Assembly (NCBI GenBank): GCA_043743105.1 | Contig: JAYTXD010000042.1 | Location: 1-31,132 of the forward strand | Direction: 5' to 3' | DNA from: RYN-417 sp043743105 | GTDB taxonomy: Bacteria; Patescibacteriota; Saccharimonadia; Saccharimonadales; JACDBH01 | Length of the DNA stretch: 31,132 nucleotides | Shown: positions 1 through 7,402 of the stretch, in pieces | Layout of the letters: each line of letters begins with the position of its first letter | Numbering within the stretch: the first letter of the stretch is position 1 | Notes under the pieces: model-generated | What the model saw: the letters and a program-made list of their open reading frames with translations, nothing else | Databases searched by the model: none | Told to the model about the DNA's origin: nothing | Translations under genes and position numbers: made by a program

Positions 1-98
1 CGCACCATATCTATGGATATGCTTTGTTACAAAACCAGTAGTTATGTCTCAGTCATCCATCACTCAAAATTTACATATTTTGATTTGGAATGGCTATA
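1..98 (+). repeat. 3' part of MITE-like palindromic element (copy 1, cut by window edge)
   Basis: Aligns without gaps to 18380-18477, with about 91 of 98 bases identical by eye. The left half lies outside the window. It ends in the terminal GGCTATA at 92-98. The stop codon and last residues of the PAP2 gene on the minus strand (stop at 60-62) lie inside this repeat. Confidence 0.85.
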
Positions 99-935
99 GT
101 TCCAGTAAGCTCGTACGGCGCCGTATCCGGCTATAGCGTACAGTGCGCCAATAAGCTCATCAATTGCGTAATGCTCGCCCTGGTATACAGTTCCGACATA
201 TATCAAAAGTGGATAAATAGCTGCAATAAGTGCCCATTTTTTGCCATATAGTTTGTAGATAAAGAGAACTAAAAGTGTTGCGTAAGCAGCATGTAATGAA
301 GGCATGGCAGCAACCGGATTGGGCGAAATCTTGTTATAGACACTGGGAAAATCGTGGATACCAAGTGCATACCATACACTACTAGAAACACGGGTTATTG
401 GTTCTATGAAACCTTTTTCCGCGGCCAACCATGGTGGTGCGGCCGGAAACAATAAAAAAGTTACAAAGCCCGCAAACGATACAGTCAAGTAGGTAGCAAT
501 AAAGCGCCAATAGTGTTTTTCGTGGGTTTTCCATATAAGCAATGCCAGGCCGATAGGCAGTACAAAGTGAAGCATGTAAGCCATATAAAATACAAAGTCA
601 TACCATTGGACATGGCCATCCCACAACAAGTTTTGGAGTTGTTTTGTGGGCAGGTTGCCGGCAAAGAAAAGTTTGTCACCGTTAATGAGTTCTTGGTAAT
701 GTACATGCTTGTTAAGGTGCGGTACCAGCCCACGGAAGGACTCGTATACGAGTAATATGCCAACAAACGGCACAAGGCGTTTGAGTGCTTCTAAGCCTTG
801 GCTAAACGCCATAAAAATAAATGTTACAAACACCAGCAATTTGTCTGGTGTTGGAAAACTTGGCTCGCGTATAAAAATGCCTAGGCATACAAGTGTCCCG
901 ATAATACCAATAATTTGTGATACTTTTCGTTGCAT
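60..935 (-). CDS. PAP2-superfamily integral membrane phosphatase/phosphotransferase
   Basis: A 291-residue polytopic membrane protein. It has the PAP2 (type 2 phosphatidic acid phosphatase) signature: AMPSLHAAYA at about 210-219 (PSLHAA replaces the usual PSGH) and GEHYAID at 253-259 with the second catalytic His and the Asp. This PSLHAA form is typical of the PAP2_3/inositolphosphotransferase-like branch. Such enzymes hydrolyse or transfer a phosphate group on lipid-linked substrates at the membrane; the substrate here cannot be read from sequence. The last residues (SKSKYVNFE) and the TGA stop are encoded by the repeat element at 1-98, so the original C-terminus was probably replaced when the element inserted. 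The start is the ATG at 935; a TAATAT hexamer lies 12 nt upstream and there is no strong SD. Confidence 0.85.
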   Translation of the reverse strand: MQRKVSQIIGIIGTLVCLGIFIREPSFPTPDKLLVFVTFIFMAFSQGLEALKRLVPFVGILLVYESFRGLVPHLNKHVHYQELINGDKLFFAGNLPTKQLQNLLWDGHVQWYDFVFYMAYMLHFVLPIGLALLIWKTHEKHYWRFIATYLTVSFAGFVTFLLFPAAPPWLAAEKGFIEPITRVSSSVWYALGIHDFPSVYNKISPNPVAAMPSLHAAYATLLVLFIYKLYGKKWALIAAIYPLLIYVGTVYQGEHYAIDELIGALYAIAGYGAVRAYWNYSHSKSKYVNFE

Positions 936-970
936 AAACAGGCTTACATATTACCACGCCTCAAAAATCT

Positions 971-999
971 TTGTGTTTAAAGATGTTTATCCATATAGT
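971..999 (+). promoter_or_regulatory. promoter of the 1018 gene
   Basis: TTGTGT at 971-976, 17-bp spacer, TATAGT at 994-999. It is followed by an SD (AAGGAG, 1007-1012) and the ATG at 1018. Confidence 0.6.
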
Positions 1000-1017
1000 G
1001 TGCACTAAGGAGATTAT

Positions 1018-1599
1018 ATGGTTTATAAATATATAAGAAACTTTTTATTCATTCTCACGCCAAACGTTGATATTTATAAAGACGGCATGTTTATTGCACG
1101 GCTTGATCGCAGAGCATTCAAGATAAAAGAAAAAATGACAGTTTACAAAGACAAAGAAAAACAGCAGCCTTTGTTTACACTGCAGGCTAAAAACGTACAA
1201 GACGTATTTGCGGAATATGATCTTTTCGACGCTTTAGGCCAGCATACCGCAATAATAAAGTCGGAATGGTACTATCAACCGACAAGTAAAAATATAGGTC
1301 GGTACTCTTATAAAGTCATGGACGCCACAGGCAATGAAATAGGCCGATATATATTTACGAAGTACATTGACTATAAAACCAACAAAGAACAATTAGATAG
1401 TATATTTCGTGGTACTGCGAAAATAATGCAGGGCGACAGAAGCATCGGGCGTTTTTATACACCATTCAGGGAAAGCCTAAAGCGCCTTTTTATACTGCAA
1501 CTAGTTACGGAAGTAGGATATGATGACGAAACTTTATCTGAAGAAGTGCGTATAGCAGTGCCAGCTATTAGGCTGGCCGTCATGAATACGCGCAATTAA
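1018..1599 (+). CDS. Tubby/LURP-one-related-like beta-barrel protein, hypothetical
   Basis: 193 residues, soluble, with no signal peptide or clear membrane helix. The pattern of repeated short beta strands (for example YKDGMFIARLDR, GRYSYKVMDATGNEIGRY, GTAKIMQGDRSIGRFY) resembles the Tubby C-terminal/LURP-one-related (scramblase-like) fold. That assignment comes from general look, not from a specific catalytic motif. The start is well supported by AAGGAG 5 nt before the ATG. The TAA stop overlaps the stop codon of the convergent rarA gene by 2 bp, so there is no room for an intergenic terminator. Function unknown; a lipid-binding or membrane-associated role would be typical of the fold. Confidence 0.6.
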   Translation: MVYKYIRNFLFILTPNVDIYKDGMFIARLDRRAFKIKEKMTVYKDKEKQQPLFTLQAKNVQDVFAEYDLFDALGQHTAIIKSEWYYQPTSKNIGRYSYKVMDATGNEIGRYIFTKYIDYKTNKEQLDSIFRGTAKIMQGDRSIGRFYTPFRESLKRLFILQLVTEVGYDDETLSEEVRIAVPAIRLAVMNTRN

Positions 1600-2777
1600 A
1601 ATAAGCGTAAGTCTTTTAGCTCATCAGGCAAAAAACCACCTTCGTGTTTAAAGTTAGCTTTCCATTCGTAACCCTTGTTATAGCCGAGATCTTTCATAAG
1701 TTTGGTTGGTGCATTACGGAGGTGTAGTGGTACGGCGGCATTGGGGTAGAGTTTTGCGGCCTGCAATGCGGCGTTCATGGCACTCACGACTACGCGTGAT
1801 TTCTCGCACTTGGCAAGGACTGTAGCGCAGTGGAAGAGGTTGTATTGGCACTCTGGCATACCAATGCGCTCAACAGCTTGAAAGGTAGAAACAGCGAGAT
1901 TAAGGGCAGCGGGCGCGGCAATACCGATGTCTTCTGACGCAAATATTACCATTCGTCGGGCAATAAATTTAGGGTCTTCACCGGCATCAAGCATCCTGGC
2001 CATATAGTAGAGGCTGGCATTTGGGTCGCTACCGCGCATAGACTTTATGAAGGCGCTTATAATGTTGTAGTGGTATTCGCCGCCTTTGTCATAGCCTGGC
2101 AGCCGCCTCTGTGCAGCACTGGAAATAATATCTTTGGTGATTGCTTTGCCAACCGCGAGGCTAATGGCTAGCTCAAGTGTGCCGAGCGCTACGCGGCCGT
2201 CGCCGCTGGCAAGTTCGGCAAGCATATCTAAAGACTCGGCTGGCAAATGTTTTGCAGTAACACCTTCGGCTTTGGCGGCGCGTTTAAGTAGTAAAATAAG
2301 GTCCTCTTTGCTGAGGGGCTCAAGTATAATCACACGACTACGAGACAATAGTGGCGTAATAATTTCAAAACTGGGGTTTTCGGTGGTAGCACCAACTAGC
2401 GTTAAAAGACCACTTTCGACATGTGGCAAAAATACATCTTGTTGGGCTTTATTAAAACGGTGAATTTCATCTACAAATAGCAGCGTTCGGAGCTGCAAGC
2501 GCTGGTTTTCTCCTGCTTGTTTAATAACTTGCACAACGTCTGCTTTGGAGGCACTAACGGCACTAAGCTCTATAAAGTCGGCATCCATCTCGGTTGCCAA
2601 TATCCTTGCAAGGGTAGTTTTGCCGCTACCTGGCGGCCCCCAAAAGATAACCGAAAACGGCTGACCACTTGTTACGAGCTGCTGAAGAAGTTTGCCCTCA
2701 CCCAAAACATGCGCTTGTCCTACCACTTCATCAAGTGTCTTTGGACGCATCTTTTCGGCAAGTGGTACATAGCTCAT
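1596..2777 (-). CDS. rarA: replication-associated recombination protein A (AAA+ ATPase)
   Basis: 393 residues, close to the usual length of RarA/MgsA. Walker A GPPGSGKT is at 47-54, Walker B LFVDEIHRF at about 100-107, sensor 1 GATTEN at 129-134, and an arginine-finger region LLSRSRV near 143-149. The C-terminal half matches the MgsA_C tetramerisation region (SFIKSMRGSDPNASLYYMAR-like stretch near 240-260). RarA loads at stalled replication forks and works with SSB and RecQ-type factors. The stop codon overlaps the convergent 1018-1599 gene. A perfect TATAAT lies exactly 6 nt before the ATG and no SD is visible, so the mRNA is probably leaderless. Confidence 0.96.
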   Translation of the reverse strand: MSYVPLAEKMRPKTLDEVVGQAHVLGEGKLLQQLVTSGQPFSVIFWGPPGSGKTTLARILATEMDADFIELSAVSASKADVVQVIKQAGENQRLQLRTLLFVDEIHRFNKAQQDVFLPHVESGLLTLVGATTENPSFEIITPLLSRSRVIILEPLSKEDLILLLKRAAKAEGVTAKHLPAESLDMLAELASGDGRVALGTLELAISLAVGKAITKDIISSAAQRRLPGYDKGGEYHYNIISAFIKSMRGSDPNASLYYMARMLDAGEDPKFIARRMVIFASEDIGIAAPAALNLAVSTFQAVERIGMPECQYNLFHCATVLAKCEKSRVVVSAMNAALQAAKLYPNAAVPLHLRNAPTKLMKDLGYNKGYEWKANFKHEGGFLPDELKDLRLF

Positions 2778-2783
2778 ACCACT

Positions 2784-2789
2784 ATTATA
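2784..2789 (-). promoter_or_regulatory. -10 box of rarA, leaderless arrangement
   Basis: Minus-strand TATAAT, 6 nt, then the rarA ATG (2777). Transcription would start at or next to the start codon. No convincing -35 is seen. Confidence 0.6.
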
Positions 2790-2815
2790 CGGTGTTTTTT
2801 TGAAGACTAATGTGG

Positions 2816-3661
2816 CTAGTTTGAACTACCGTCGTTTAGAGTATCTGGATAAGTCGTTTCTATTGCCTTCATTGACTCCTCAATTTGCTTTTGTGCTTCG
2901 GCGGCACTCTGGCTGGAGCTAGACGTAGATTTAACTGGAGTTGGCGCGCTAACCTTAACATTACCGTAGCTTAAGACCATGTCCATTGAACCATCGGCCG
3001 ACTTTGTAGTTGTGCGGCGAAGCAAGAAGTCCTTGGTGTCAAACCATACGAACTGTTCGGTTTTGAGATCAGCGCTATCAATAATCTGATACTTATAACA
3101 CGTGAGGTTTTGACATGCTTCCTTACCGATTTTTTTGTACTTAATCTTGGATGTTTCAGCTTCGTTTGTGATGTCAGAGACTTTAACGTCATCTTTGATG
3201 TTGTTTGTTACAGGCTTTGTAATGCTGTCATCCGTAAATTTTGTCCACGCGCCATCGGCTTCATCTTTCGTATAGAAATCCTTGCCGATTATTATGTATG
3301 ATGCCGTTTCCTTTTCATTTGTCTTCGTAACTACTCTAGATTTGTCACTGTTTTCTGTTTCTGCAGTCATAATAGTTGTGCCCTCAGGGGACGAAGTGGA
3401 GATGATTGATTTGTAGTTTGTAAGTTCCGACCAATTGCTCGCAAACTTACAGAAATCTTTGTCATTTAATGATTTATTGCATGCATCGTCTAAAGCTTTC
3501 GTGCTTGCTGCTAGTTCTTTACTGACAGCGCTCTTGCCAGAGGAGCCTTTATTTTTAGTCGATACATAATAGCCGACACCTCCGATTGCTGCCACAAGGA
3601 CAAGAACGACGACAATCATTATATGAGCTATTCCATTTTGTTCTTTACTGATTTTAGACAT
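2816..3661 (-). CDS. membrane-anchored extracytoplasmic protein of unknown function
   Basis: 281 residues. A short cytoplasmic N-terminus ending in NGIAHI leads into one membrane helix (about 12-32), followed by an extracytoplasmic region. The polar-Gly-x-Ala-His-Ile motif before the helix is a recurring style in CPR exported proteins. The outer domain (about 45-250) is rich in Lys, Thr and Ser, has three or four Cys that could form disulfides (near DACNKS, DFCKF, EACQNLTCYK), and ends in a low-complexity Ser/Gln/Glu tail. The run of beta-strand-like segments (for example EQFVWFDTKDFLLRR, MDMVLSYGNVKVS) recalls LolA/LppX-like lipoprotein folds, but this is only a resemblance. An SD (AGGAG) precedes the ATG by 5 nt. 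Confidence 0.8.
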   Translation of the reverse strand: MSKISKEQNGIAHIMIVVVLVLVAAIGGVGYYVSTKNKGSSGKSAVSKELAASTKALDDACNKSLNDKDFCKFASNWSELTNYKSIISTSSPEGTTIMTAETENSDKSRVVTKTNEKETASYIIIGKDFYTKDEADGAWTKFTDDSITKPVTNNIKDDVKVSDITNEAETSKIKYKKIGKEACQNLTCYKYQIIDSADLKTEQFVWFDTKDFLLRRTTTKSADGSMDMVLSYGNVKVSAPTPVKSTSSSSQSAAEAQKQIEESMKAIETTYPDTLNDGSSN

Positions 3662-3731
3662 ATGTTCTCCTGTTGTTTATAATGCTTATGCTTTGATTAT
3701 TATCTTTCTCTCAGAATTGTCAACAAAACAG

Positions 3732-3760
3732 TTGGTAACAGATACTACTTATGATATAAT
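3732..3760 (+). promoter_or_regulatory. typA promoter with extended -10
   Basis: TTGGTA at 3732-3737, 17-bp spacer, TATAAT at 3755-3760 preceded by TGA (extended -10). It leaves a leader of about 75 nt before the typA ATG. Confidence 0.7.
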
Positions 3761-3840
3761 TACAACAAATTCACCAGTGGTGCGTCTTCGATATTGCTTC
3801 GTGTCGTGCAGCCTAAAGTAAGAAAGGTCATTTCATTATC

Positions 3841-5664
3841 ATGTCTACACTACAAGATCCGACTAAGATCCGTAATATCGCCATTATTGCCCACGTTGAC
3901 CACGGTAAGACAACGCTCGTTGATGGTCTTCTAAAACAGTCCCAGACATTCCGCGACAACCAGGCCGAAATGAGCCAAGACCTTATTATGGACAGTGGTG
4001 ACCAAGAAAAAGAGCGCGGTATTACAATTACTGCCAAAATTACCGCCGTGCAGCACGGTGACTATCGTATTAATATTATTGACACTCCGGGGCACGCCGA
4101 CTTTTCTGGTGAAGTAGAACGTACACTCAATATGGCCGATGGCTGCCTTTTGATTGTGGATGCACAAGAAGGCCCGATGCCACAGACTAAATTTGTGCTC
4201 ACCAAAGCACTCGCAAACGGCCTTAAGCCAATCGTGGTTATTAACAAAATTGACAAAGACGGCCGCCGTTTAGGCGAAGTAGAAGACGAACTTGCCGACC
4301 TGTTTTTGGAGCTTGCCGTCCACGAAGATCAGCTTCATTACCCTATATACTACGCAATCGGACGCGCCGGAAAGGCCTGGAAAGAAGTGCCAGAAGACAT
4401 GGAAGCCGATGGCTCATTGGACGTATTGTTCGATGCTATTATAAGTGATATACCAGCTCCAAGTATCGAAGTCGATAAGCCATTCCAAATGCTTATTAAT
4501 GCTCTTGCCTGGGACAGTTTTAAGGGCAAGTATGCCATCGGCCGCATTACCCGCGGGCAAGTTAAGTCTGGTGATACCGTTACACTTTGTAAAAAAGACG
4601 GTACCTTCACGAAATCAAAAGTAGACAACGTCTATATGAGTCACGGTGTCTCACGTTTTGAAGTGCCAGGCGGCGTTGCTGGTGACATCGTGCAGCTTAC
4701 GGGTATTTCTGACGTTAAAATTGGCGAGACTTTAGCCGATGCCGACAACCCAGAAGCTTTGCCAGTGCTTGAGGTTGAAGCGCCAACGCTCCGTATATAT
4801 ATGGGGCCAAACACCAGTCCGTTCAAGGGCTTAGAGGGCGAGTTTAGTACATCCAGGCAGATTAAAGAACGTTTAGATAAAGAGCTAGAGACTAATGTTG
4901 GCCTCAGAGTTTCCGAAGACGGCATAGGCTTTACGGTTAGTGGCCGCGGTGAACTACACCTTAGTGTGTTAATCGAAACAATGCGCCGCGAAGGCTTTGA
5001 GTTTGAAATTGGCCGCCCACAAGTAGTTACCCACGAAGAAAAAGGTAAAATCATGGAGCCGCTCGAAGAAGTAATTATCGAGGTTCCTGCCGAGCATGTT
5101 GGTTCGGTACAAATGGAGCTTGGCACTCGGCGCGCAACGCTCAAAGAGCAGTTTTCTAGCTCCAAGGGTGGTACCAAATTAGTCTACGAAATGCCTACCA
5201 GGACACTTCTGGGTATGCGTAATATTTTGATGACCAACACCAAAGGTACATTAATCATGAACACCTTGCCACTTGGCTTTCAGGAAATAGGTATAGCCAT
5301 GCAACAGCTTCGTGCCGGTGTACTAATAGCGTTTGAGACAGGCGTTACAACACCGTATGCGCTTCAAAATGTTGAAGAGCGTGGTGTGTGTTTTGTTGGC
5401 CCGGCAGTAAAGGTTTATGCTGGTCAGATTATTGGCTTAAACACACGCAGCGACGATATGGAAATCAACGTCTGCCGCGCCAAGCAGCTTACTAACATGC
5501 GCTCAAAGTCATCCGATGGTACGGTGCAGCTTACGCCTGCAACAATATTTAGCTTAGAGCAATGTTTAGACTTTATCGAAAATGATGAGCTACTTGAGGT
5601 AACTCCAAAAGCACTTAGAATGCGCAAAAAAGAACTCAACCCAAACCTCCGCAAGCGCAAATAG
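3841..5664 (+). CDS. typA: ribosome-associated translational GTPase TypA/BipA
   Basis: 607 residues, the normal length of TypA/BipA. GTPase motifs: G1 AHVDHGKTT at 17-25, switch I with ERGITI at 58-63, G3 DTPGHADF at 81-88, G4 NKID at 135-138. These are followed by EF-G-like domains II, III and V and a C-terminal TypA-specific domain that ends in a basic tail. TypA binds the ribosome near the EF-G site and helps 50S assembly and stress adaptation. AAAGG about 9 nt before the ATG serves as SD. It has its own promoter at 3732-3760 and looks monocistronic or leads into the small zincin gene 70 bp downstream. No frameshift or missing motif. Confidence 0.98.
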   Translation: MSTLQDPTKIRNIAIIAHVDHGKTTLVDGLLKQSQTFRDNQAEMSQDLIMDSGDQEKERGITITAKITAVQHGDYRINIIDTPGHADFSGEVERTLNMADGCLLIVDAQEGPMPQTKFVLTKALANGLKPIVVINKIDKDGRRLGEVEDELADLFLELAVHEDQLHYPIYYAIGRAGKAWKEVPEDMEADGSLDVLFDAIISDIPAPSIEVDKPFQMLINALAWDSFKGKYAIGRITRGQVKSGDTVTLCKKDGTFTKSKVDNVYMSHGVSRFEVPGGVAGDIVQLTGISDVKIGETLADADNPEALPVLEVEAPTLRIYMGPNTSPFKGLEGEFSTSRQIKERLDKELETNVGLRVSEDGIGFTVSGRGELHLSVLIETMRREGFEFEIGRPQVVTHEEKGKIMEPLEEVIIEVPAEHVGSVQMELGTRRATLKEQFSSSKGGTKLVYEMPTRTLLGMRNILMTNTKGTLIMNTLPLGFQEIGIAMQQLRAGVLIAFETGVTTPYALQNVEERGVCFVGPAVKVYAGQIIGLNTRSDDMEINVCRAKQLTNMRSKSSDGTVQLTPATIFSLEQCLDFIENDELLEVTPKALRMRKKELNPNLRKRK

Positions 5665-5734
5665 CGCTGAAATAATTCAAGCAGTCGGACGCCTCGTTCA
5701 TGAGCAATAATAACGTGATAAGCTAGAGGGGAAT

Positions 5735-6118
5735 ATGTTAAGTATTTCTGATGATGAGTTTTCTCGTCTTGTCGGTAAGTGTATGGATGAGCTACCGGAA
5801 CAATACGTTACCGGTATGAAAAACGTGCTTGTAACTTATGAAGATCAGCCAACGGAGGATCAACGTCGTAAACAAAAACTCCAGACTTACCAAACACTGT
5901 ATGGTTTGTACGAGGGTGTGCCTCTGACCAAACGGAATGCAGGGTATCAATTTGTGCTACCTGATAGAATTACTATCTTTAAGCTGCCGCTTATGCAGAC
6001 GTCGGAAAATCTCAGCCAGCTTAAGGCGCAGGTAAAACATACGTTATGGCACGAAATTGCACATTATTATGGGTTGGATCACGACCGTATACATGAGATT
6101 GAGCGCAACTGGCAATAA
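5735..6118 (+). CDS. small zincin-like metallopeptidase (Zincin_1/DUF1025 type)
   Basis: 127 residues, soluble. The C-terminal region carries HEIAHYYGLDH at 106-116, a full HExxHxxGxxH zinc site with the Glu as general base. Together with the following DRIHEIE stretch this matches the small PF06262 (Zincin_1) family of about 100-130 residues. Members are putative intracellular metallopeptidases with unknown substrates. The SD GAGGGG precedes the ATG. It lies between typA and a membrane enzyme gene with a separate start, so co-transcription with typA is possible but not shown. Confidence 0.85.
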   Translation: MLSISDDEFSRLVGKCMDELPEQYVTGMKNVLVTYEDQPTEDQRRKQKLQTYQTLYGLYEGVPLTKRNAGYQFVLPDRITIFKLPLMQTSENLSQLKAQVKHTLWHEIAHYYGLDHDRIHEIERNWQ

Positions 6119-6126
6119 GGTATACT
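6099..6126 (+). promoter_or_regulatory. promoter of the DUF1295 gene, leaderless arrangement
   Basis: TTGAGC at 6099-6104 (inside the end of the zincin gene), 16-bp spacer, TATACT at 6121-6126, then 6 nt to the ATG at 6133. Confidence 0.55.
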
Positions 6127-6132
6127 AAGCCT

Positions 6133-6894
6133 ATGAACGCATTATCTTTAGCATTTTTGGCTGTTGTTGGTTTTAACGTGGCAATGTTTGTACCCGCTTT
6201 TAAATATAAAACTGACAAGTTAACAGATATATCCTACGCGTTATCGTTTATTTTTTTGATTTTGTTTGCGTTATTTAGGAGCACCCTAAAGTGGCCACAT
6301 TTATTGCTCGCGCTTATTGTAACTTGGTGGGCAGTGCGTCTCGGCGGTTTTTTACTAATGCGTGTCTGGAAAAAGGGTAAAGACGCTCGGTTTGACGGAA
6401 TGCGTGAAAGTGCCGTGAAATTTTTTCGGTTTTGGCTTTTGCAGGGGGTTACAGTGTTTGTGGTACTTATTGGGACACTTGAATTTATGCATAAATCTAC
6501 GCCTCGTTTTACACTACTATCCGCAATTGGTTTCGTTATATTTATAGCTGGGCTTGGGATAGAGGCTACGGCCGATTTACAAAAATGGCACTTTAACCAA
6601 AAACCTAAAAATAAGGGCAAGTGGATTGAATCGGGCGTTTGGGCTAAGTCACGTCACCCAAATTATCTTGGTGAAATCCTGGTATGGCTGGGTGTGTATG
6701 CGTACATTTTGCCTAGTCTTACGGGGATGCAGTGGCTAATTGCAGCAATAAGTCCGGCTTATATTATTCTGCTATTACTATTTGTGAGTGGTATACCAAT
6801 ATTAGAAAAGTCGGCTGACAAAAAATGGGGGAGTAATAAAGATTACGCCAGCTATAAAAAGCGTGTGCCATTATTGGTGCCACGGATAAAGTAA
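6133..6894 (+). CDS. DUF1295 integral membrane protein, steroid-5-alpha-reductase/ICMT-like
   Basis: 253 residues with about six to seven hydrophobic helices. The hallmark SRHPNYLGE at 173-181 followed by a hydrophobic segment, and the cytosolic GMRESAVKFFRFWLLQG stretch at about 89-105, are typical of DUF1295 (PF06966). That family is related to steroid 5-alpha reductases and isoprenylcysteine methyltransferases. A membrane-lipid reductase or methyltransferase role is possible; the substrate is unknown. No SD; TATACT lies 6 nt before the ATG. The stop overlaps the start of the next gene by one base (TAATG), so the pair is translationally coupled. Confidence 0.9.
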   Translation: MNALSLAFLAVVGFNVAMFVPAFKYKTDKLTDISYALSFIFLILFALFRSTLKWPHLLLALIVTWWAVRLGGFLLMRVWKKGKDARFDGMRESAVKFFRFWLLQGVTVFVVLIGTLEFMHKSTPRFTLLSAIGFVIFIAGLGIEATADLQKWHFNQKPKNKGKWIESGVWAKSRHPNYLGEILVWLGVYAYILPSLTGMQWLIAAISPAYIILLLLFVSGIPILEKSADKKWGSNKDYASYKKRVPLLVPRIK

Positions 6895-7166
6895 TGACCA
6901 ACCGCAGTTTGTTTGATAAAACGTTCCGCGATAAACATGGTAAGATTACTATTTATCAGGCTCCAAATATTCCTGTAGAGACTTGGTTTATATCTGCAGT
7001 ACTCGCTAAGATAATAGCTCACGGCAAGGCACACGATCTTTTTCTTGACATAACATTTGGGGCACTAGTATCCTGGGCGCTTATGGAAATATTCACGGGT
7101 ACAAACTACTTTAGACGTGCACTTGGCGCTGCTGTACTGGGCTTTATACTTTACGGTAAACTATAA
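6894..7166 (+). CDS. small membrane protein, hypothetical
   Basis: 90 residues. The N-terminal 40 residues are polar and basic, then two hydrophobic stretches follow (about 50-66 and 75-89), suggesting a two-helix membrane protein with a cytoplasmic N-terminus. The ATG shares its A with the TAA of the DUF1295 gene and has no separate SD, a coupling that implies joint expression. I do not recognise the family. It could be an accessory subunit of the DUF1295 enzyme; this is inference from position only. Confidence 0.7.
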   Translation: MTNRSLFDKTFRDKHGKITIYQAPNIPVETWFISAVLAKIIAHGKAHDLFLDITFGALVSWALMEIFTGTNYFRRALGAAVLGFILYGKL

Positions 7167-7173
7167 ATAAAGC

Positions 7174-7202
7174 TTGTGCATTGAGTCTAAGACCGTTACT
7201 AT
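7174..7202 (+). promoter_or_regulatory. promoter of the metK leader
   Basis: TTGTGC at 7174-7179, 17-bp spacer, TACTAT at 7197-7202. Predicted start near 7209, just before the first paired base of the riboswitch at 7222. Confidence 0.55.
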
Positions 7203-7221
7203 GGTCGTGCACATTAATTAA

Positions 7222-7339
7222 TTACGTATCAAGAGCGCAGCGAGAGAACTAGCTTTATGACCTGCCGGCAACCACCTTTGCATACCTTATGCAAAGTGAT
7301 GGTGCCCCCTCTAGCCTGAAACTCAGGAAAGATGTTTAA
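7222..7339 (+). promoter_or_regulatory. SAM-I-class (S-box clan) riboswitch aptamer
   Basis: P1 pairs 7222-7230 with 7331-7339 (8 of 9 pairs, two wobbles). P2 pairs 7237-7240 with 7262-7265 and is followed by GA-rich kink-turn-like bases on both strands. The invariant core CCGGCAACC is at 7265-7273. P3 is a perfect 8-bp stem, 7276-7283 with 7289-7296. GGTGCC is at 7301-7306. P4 is CCTGA-AAC-TCAGG at 7315-7327. The SAM-I pseudoknot is present as CTAG in the P2 loop (7249-7252) with CTAG in J3/4 (7311-7314). The GGTGCCCC wording leans toward the SAM-I/IV variants, so the subclass is uncertain. SAM binding should lower metK expression. Confidence 0.93.
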
Positions 7340-7394
7340 GTTTATTTAGATAGATTACAAACCCTTTCCGTGTTTTAGGCCGATACGAAAGGAG
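7326..7394 (+). promoter_or_regulatory. translational expression platform of the SAM riboswitch
   Basis: CCTTTCCGT (7363-7371) pairs with ACGAAAGG (7385-7392) around one bulged C, burying the SD AAAGGAG (7388-7394). The same CTTTCC (7364-7369) is perfectly complementary to GGAAAG (7326-7331) at the P4/P1 junction of the aptamer. The two pairings exclude each other. With SAM, P1/P4 form and the SD is sequestered; without SAM, GGAAAG captures the anti-SD and translation proceeds. No terminator is present. Confidence 0.75.
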
Positions 7395-7402
7395 TAACAA
7401 CT

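Noticed and set aside
4641..5177. Long minus-strand ORF (178 codons) opposite typA, and similar antisense ORFs at 11459-12028, 14160-14687 and 14874-15407
   Set aside because: All lie fully opposite well-supported genes, have Ser/Arg/Leu-rich shadow composition and no SD or spaced -10.
7190..7206. GACC/GGTC hairpin before the riboswitch as terminator of the 6894 gene
   Set aside because: Only four pairs, no T-tract, and it overlaps the -10 of the metK leader promoter.
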